A stretch of DNA of 64,000 nucleotides from NCBI GenBank assembly GCA_947471745.1, contig CANJKZ010000114.1:62001-126000 (forward strand), in the 5' to 3' direction. Below are positions 60,984-64,000 of this stretch, one piece after another. Position numbers and translations under genes: made by a program. Every line of letters begins with the position of its first letter. The stretch's first letter is position 1. The stretch is from Closterium sp. Naga37s-1 (lineage: Eukaryota > Streptophyta > Zygnematophyceae > Desmidiales > Closteriaceae). The notes below the pieces were generated by a model. That model did not search any database, was not told the DNA's origin, and worked only from the letters and a program-made list of their open reading frames with translations.

Positions 60984-63900
60984 TTAGTTCTCAACCTCCA
61001 GGGCCAGGGCATGCATCTTTGTCAGCACAGGCACCACTTCACCAACCAAACTGGGTCTTTTACACCTCCTCATATCCGTGCACTTGGCTGCCAGCTCAGC
61101 CACCGCCTTCGCCACATCAGCAGGCCATCCGCCAGCCCCCTCATCCAAAACTTCTTCCAGCTCCTTGTTCCCTTCCACCACACCAGTCACCACGCTCAGC
61201 GCTGACGTGGCATTGCGTCCAGTCAGCAACTGCATGAGCACCACTCCCAGTGCATACACGTCAGAAGACGGGACCAGCTCCTCAGTTCTTGGATATTCCG
61301 GATCCAGAAAAACCACATCCTCCACTCTTGCCCGCCCAGTCCTCGGGTTTTGACTAAGAGCCGAGAAGCCGACGCGAGCCAGCTTGCTCACCAGTCTGCG
61401 CCCAGCGAGACTCGAACCGGAGACCTCTGCCGGTGCTGCAGCAGTTGCTGCCTTTGCCTCACCCTCCCTCTGAAACTTGGGCCACCAAGAAGGGGCCCTT
61501 TGATTGGCCCCCCTATCTTCTTCCTCCTTTCCATCCTCCTTCGGCTCGCCCTTCTCCTCCCAGAACAGGACGATGTTTGCCGGCCGGACGTCCCGATGCA
61601 GTACCGGGTGCGGCTGCTGCTGGTGCAGGAACAGCAGGGCGGCAGACACCTCATAAGCTATCCTCACCCGGACGAACCACTGGAGAGGCGGTAACCGTGC
61701 CACGCGGTTACCATACGGCAGGTGATCAGCAAGAGAGACGTGATGAATCCGGGGGTAAACCAGGCAGGGGGATTCGAGGGAATAGCCGAGGAGGGGGATG
61801 ATGTGCGGGTGGGAGAGCGAGGAGAGGGTTTCAGCTTCCTTGATCAGCTGTAGCATGGGTGTGACCTTGCTGTTTTGATCCAGCAACTCTATAGTCACAT
61901 CCTGTAGCGGAACACCTTCAGCAGAGTTGGGTGGTAACCGCATGGAGGCATCAACGCGACCAGAGCAGCCTTCAAGTCCCCCAGGAAGGGCAGAGAGAAT
62001 GTCGTCTCGAGTGAACACCACACAGGTGGGATGTGCCGGCACTGCATCGGCATCAACAGCAGTAGCAGCAGCAGCGGCAGCACCATCAGCCACGGCAGCT
62101 ACAGTGCTGTCAGCAGCAACAGCAGCCCCATCATGAGAAGCAGGAGGGTTACTCGAGCAGACAGCAGGGGCGATGATGTTACCATCCAAGCCAGAACCAG
62201 TAGCACCCGCAGCACCAGAAACACCAGCACCGGCAGCATCAGCAGCATCAGAAGAACCACCAGCACCATCAGGACCAGCACCAGCACCATCACCACCGGC
62301 CTCGAGTGCACGGCTGCATGCCTGCAGCACAGCAATCATGCCATCCGCCACACTCGACACCGAGGAACCTTCCACCAACTTGCTGAGCACACTAGGTTTC
62401 ACGTCCAGTTGCTGCAAGTCCAACTCCAGCCCCTTCTTTAAAGCCTGCAGCTGACTTATCTCCCCTTCCAAATACACCTCCCCCTCTTCCTTCCCTTCCT
62501 TCCCTTCCTTCCCTCTCCACTGAAGCGCCTTCGCCTCCCCCTTCCAACGCGCTTCTTTCTTCACCTGCCCGTGCACGTCGGGGAGGTTATACTCGAACCC
62601 GACTGCCCGGAAAACCTCGATGACGGTGCTCGACATGCTTCCAGGCAGCTCGAAAGATTTCCGGCTGCTCTTTTCACAGAGGCTCATGAGCTCTCTCTTC
62701 AGCTGATTGGCCGCTTTGGTGTTCTCATCCAGTTCGCTGCCGTCAATCGAGAACATAACTTTCTTCTGCCCGGCCTCTGCAGCTGGAGGCGCCTCAGAAT
62801 CAACAGCCACAGGTGGCTCCACAGCCTCAGGTGAAACCTCAGGTGCCGCTTTCTCGTGCTGCATCTTTCCAGTGCCATAGCCGCCCTTTAGTTTCACTGA
62901 TCCCCCTTCTCCTCCCTCCCCTCCTTCACTCCCCCCTCCCAACGCCAACACCAGCGCCAGCAATCCCTCCTGTGCTTTCCGCACTCCCTCACTCACTCCC
63001 TCACTCACTCCCACTGCCACCCCCCCTCCCTCCAATGCCTCCTCCATCCCCCTCACCTCCCTCCTCCCCTCCTCATTCATCCTCTCTACAAGCGCCTTCG
63101 GCAACCTCTTTACTGCCTGCTTCCACACAGCTTTCATCCCCCCCTCTATAATCACACTCAAGTCATGGAACTTAACTAAAAGCATCAGTGGCGAGGCGGA
63201 CAGCGAAGTTGCGAGGAAGATTCCGGGCGCCAACTCATCGCTGACTGAGCCGCCCACCGCATGCAGCCAGAGCTGGGCGGCAGGCTCGTCTGCTAGTGCC
63301 ACGTCAGTAACACGTGTAACCAGATTGAACACACGGGAAATGGCCGGCTCAACAGGAGCAAAGCCCTGCATCTTCCCCCGAAGCTTCCTCGCCGCCTCCA
63401 CCAGCTCACCCAGCTTCTTGGAAACTTCCGCAGCCAGCATCCCCACCTCACTCTCCCCTCCAGCTTTCAAACACAACTCCTCATTCTCACCCTCTTCTCC
63501 CTCCTCCCCATCCTCCCACTCCTCCTCGTCCTCCTCCCCTTCCTCCACCTCCTCACCCACCACCTCCTCCTCCTCGGCCCTCGCCTCGGGAGTATCCCAG
63601 TAAGAATCCGGCAGGGCTCGGGCCCAGGAAGGGGGGCGCAGCCAATACGGCCTCTGCTGCTCCCCGCTCGCTTCATTCCCGGCCCTCCTCCCCGCTTTAT
63701 CACCAACAGCAGAAGGATCAGAAGCAGCAGAACCAGCAGGAGCGGTGGAAGCATTGGAGGCAGTGGTGATGGCAGCAGTGGTGGTGGTAAGAGCAGTAGC
63801 AGCAACTGCATCTCGGCCTTCCACCTCCGGCAGCAGCAGAAGCTTCCTTCCGCTGATGTTCCCCACATGCCGAACCAACCGATCCTCCAGCAGACGTTTG

Positions 63901-64000
63901 GCAGCAGCCATGGCCAGCATCGCCAGAGGCTCGGCAACAGGCTCGGCAGCTCCCGAACCTGCTGCGGTTACAGACACGGACGAAGTGACTTGAACCGTGG
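60984..64000 (-). CDS. Second inactive-looking kinase of the plant U-box-kinase type (5' end outside window)
   Basis: An open minus-strand frame of about 1,000 codons runs from the right edge to a stop at 60984, with no intron visible. There is no ATG near 64000, so the N-terminus lies outside. Order: a charged, acidic region; an amphipathic region; Ala/Gly-rich spacer; a kinase-like domain at the C-terminus (SHPHIIPLLGYSLESPCLVYP, IAYEVSAALLFLHQ, DPEYPRTEELVPSSDVYALG, VVLMQLLTGRN). HRD is present (HRDVRPANIVLF), but the subdomain II lysine is missing (VTIELLDQ) and DFG is replaced (ARVGFSAL), so catalysis is doubtful. It is related to the gene at 39047-45698 through the shared kinase subfamily and the missing catalytic motifs, but it lost different residues. 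No U-box follows the kinase domain. Confidence 0.82.
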   Translation of the reverse strand, partial: TVQVTSSVSVTAAGSGAAEPVAEPLAMLAMAAAKRLLEDRLVRHVGNISGRKLLLLPEVEGRDAVAATALTTTTAAITTASNASTAPAGSAASDPSAVGDKAGRRAGNEASGEQQRPYWLRPPSWARALPDSYWDTPEARAEEEEVVGEEVEEGEEDEEEWEDGEEGEEGENEELCLKAGGESEVGMLAAEVSKKLGELVEAARKLRGKMQGFAPVEPAISRVFNLVTRVTDVALADEPAAQLWLHAVGGSVSDELAPGIFLATSLSASPLMLLVKFHDLSVIIEGGMKAVWKQAVKRLPKALVERMNEEGRREVRGMEEALEGGGVAVGVSEGVSEGVRKAQEGLLALVLALGGGSEGGEGGEGGSVKLKGGYGTGKMQHEKAAPEVSPEAVEPPVAVDSEAPPAAEAGQKKVMFSIDGSELDENTKAANQLKRELMSLCEKSSRKSFELPGSMSSTVIEVFRAVGFEYNLPDVHGQVKKEARWKGEAKALQWRGKEGKEGKEEGEVYLEGEISQLQALKKGLELDLQQLDVKPSVLSKLVEGSSVSSVADGMIAVLQACSRALEAGGDGAGAGPDGAGGSSDAADAAGAGVSGAAGATGSGLDGNIIAPAVCSSNPPASHDGAAVAADSTVAAVADGAAAAAATAVDADAVPAHPTCVVFTRDDILSALPGGLEGCSGRVDASMRLPPNSAEGVPLQDVTIELLDQNSKVTPMLQLIKEAETLSSLSHPHIIPLLGYSLESPCLVYPRIHHVSLADHLPYGNRVARLPPLQWFVRVRIAYEVSAALLFLHQQQPHPVLHRDVRPANIVLFWEEKGEPKEDGKEEEDRGANQRAPSWWPKFQREGEAKAATAAAPAEVSGSSLAGRRLVSKLARVGFSALSQNPRTGRARVEDVVFLDPEYPRTEELVPSSDVYALGVVLMQLLTGRNATSALSVVTGVVEGNKELEEVLDEGAGGWPADVAKAVAELAAKCTDMRRCKRPSLVGEVVPVLTKMHALALEVEN

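Overview
This is a nuclear window from a photosynthetic eukaryote of the green (streptophyte) lineage. It carries spliced genes with GT-AG introns, C/T-rich intron ends and GC-rich exons. Several families are plant-type: a class III secretory peroxidase, two nuclear-encoded plastid proteins (SecE and ribosomal protein uL5), a BASS4-type plastid transporter, an SDIR1-type RING ligase, a LEC14B/DCAF11 WD40 protein and kinases of the plant U-box-kinase type. The peroxidase argues for a streptophyte rather than a chlorophyte. GC-rich composition and long low-complexity protein stretches would suit a streptophyte alga or an early land plant; I cannot name the species from the sequence.

Layout. 1-10.7 kb is a nest of broken Ty1/copia retrotransposons: a plus-strand pol fragment (1-2028), a minus-strand gag-pol copy (2131-8002), a second plus-strand pol fragment with its 3' LTR (8222-10145), then a GC-rich tandem repeat and an LTR-like sequence in the opposite orientation. 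10.7-12.9 kb holds no recognised gene. From there genes follow: SDIR1-like E3 ligase (+, 12895-15910), alanine aminotransferase (+, 16880-21668), plastid SecE1 (+, 22002-22586, intronless), plastid uL5 (+, 23497-26337), LEC14B/DCAF11 (+, 27443-33657), an ELMO-domain protein (-, 35313-37171), a large USP-like/pseudokinase protein (-, 39047-45698), BASS4-like transporter (+, 47465-53568), class III peroxidase with a Ser/Asp spacer (+, 54686-57007), an unrecognised low-complexity protein (-, 57777-60233) and a second inactive-looking kinase cut by the window edge (-, 60984-64000).

The most striking signal is not one gene. In all eight recognised intron-containing genes, part of an exon with its adjoining splice site is repeated in tandem next to the working exon, from one extra copy up to seven copies in total. 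Most copies are decayed, but a few are in frame with intact splice sites and could act as alternative exons. In the BASS4-like gene the boundaries between copies carry a sharp GAGTCGACTC-centred palindrome, once as a perfect 34-bp palindrome. The retrotransposons show the same duplication habit (306-bp and 368-bp tandem units), and most of their in-frame stops replace glutamine codons.

Gene models were built by hand from splice sites, reading phase and family resemblance. In the eight recognised spliced genes all exon phases close, so I trust these models; exact starts and alternative splicing remain inference.
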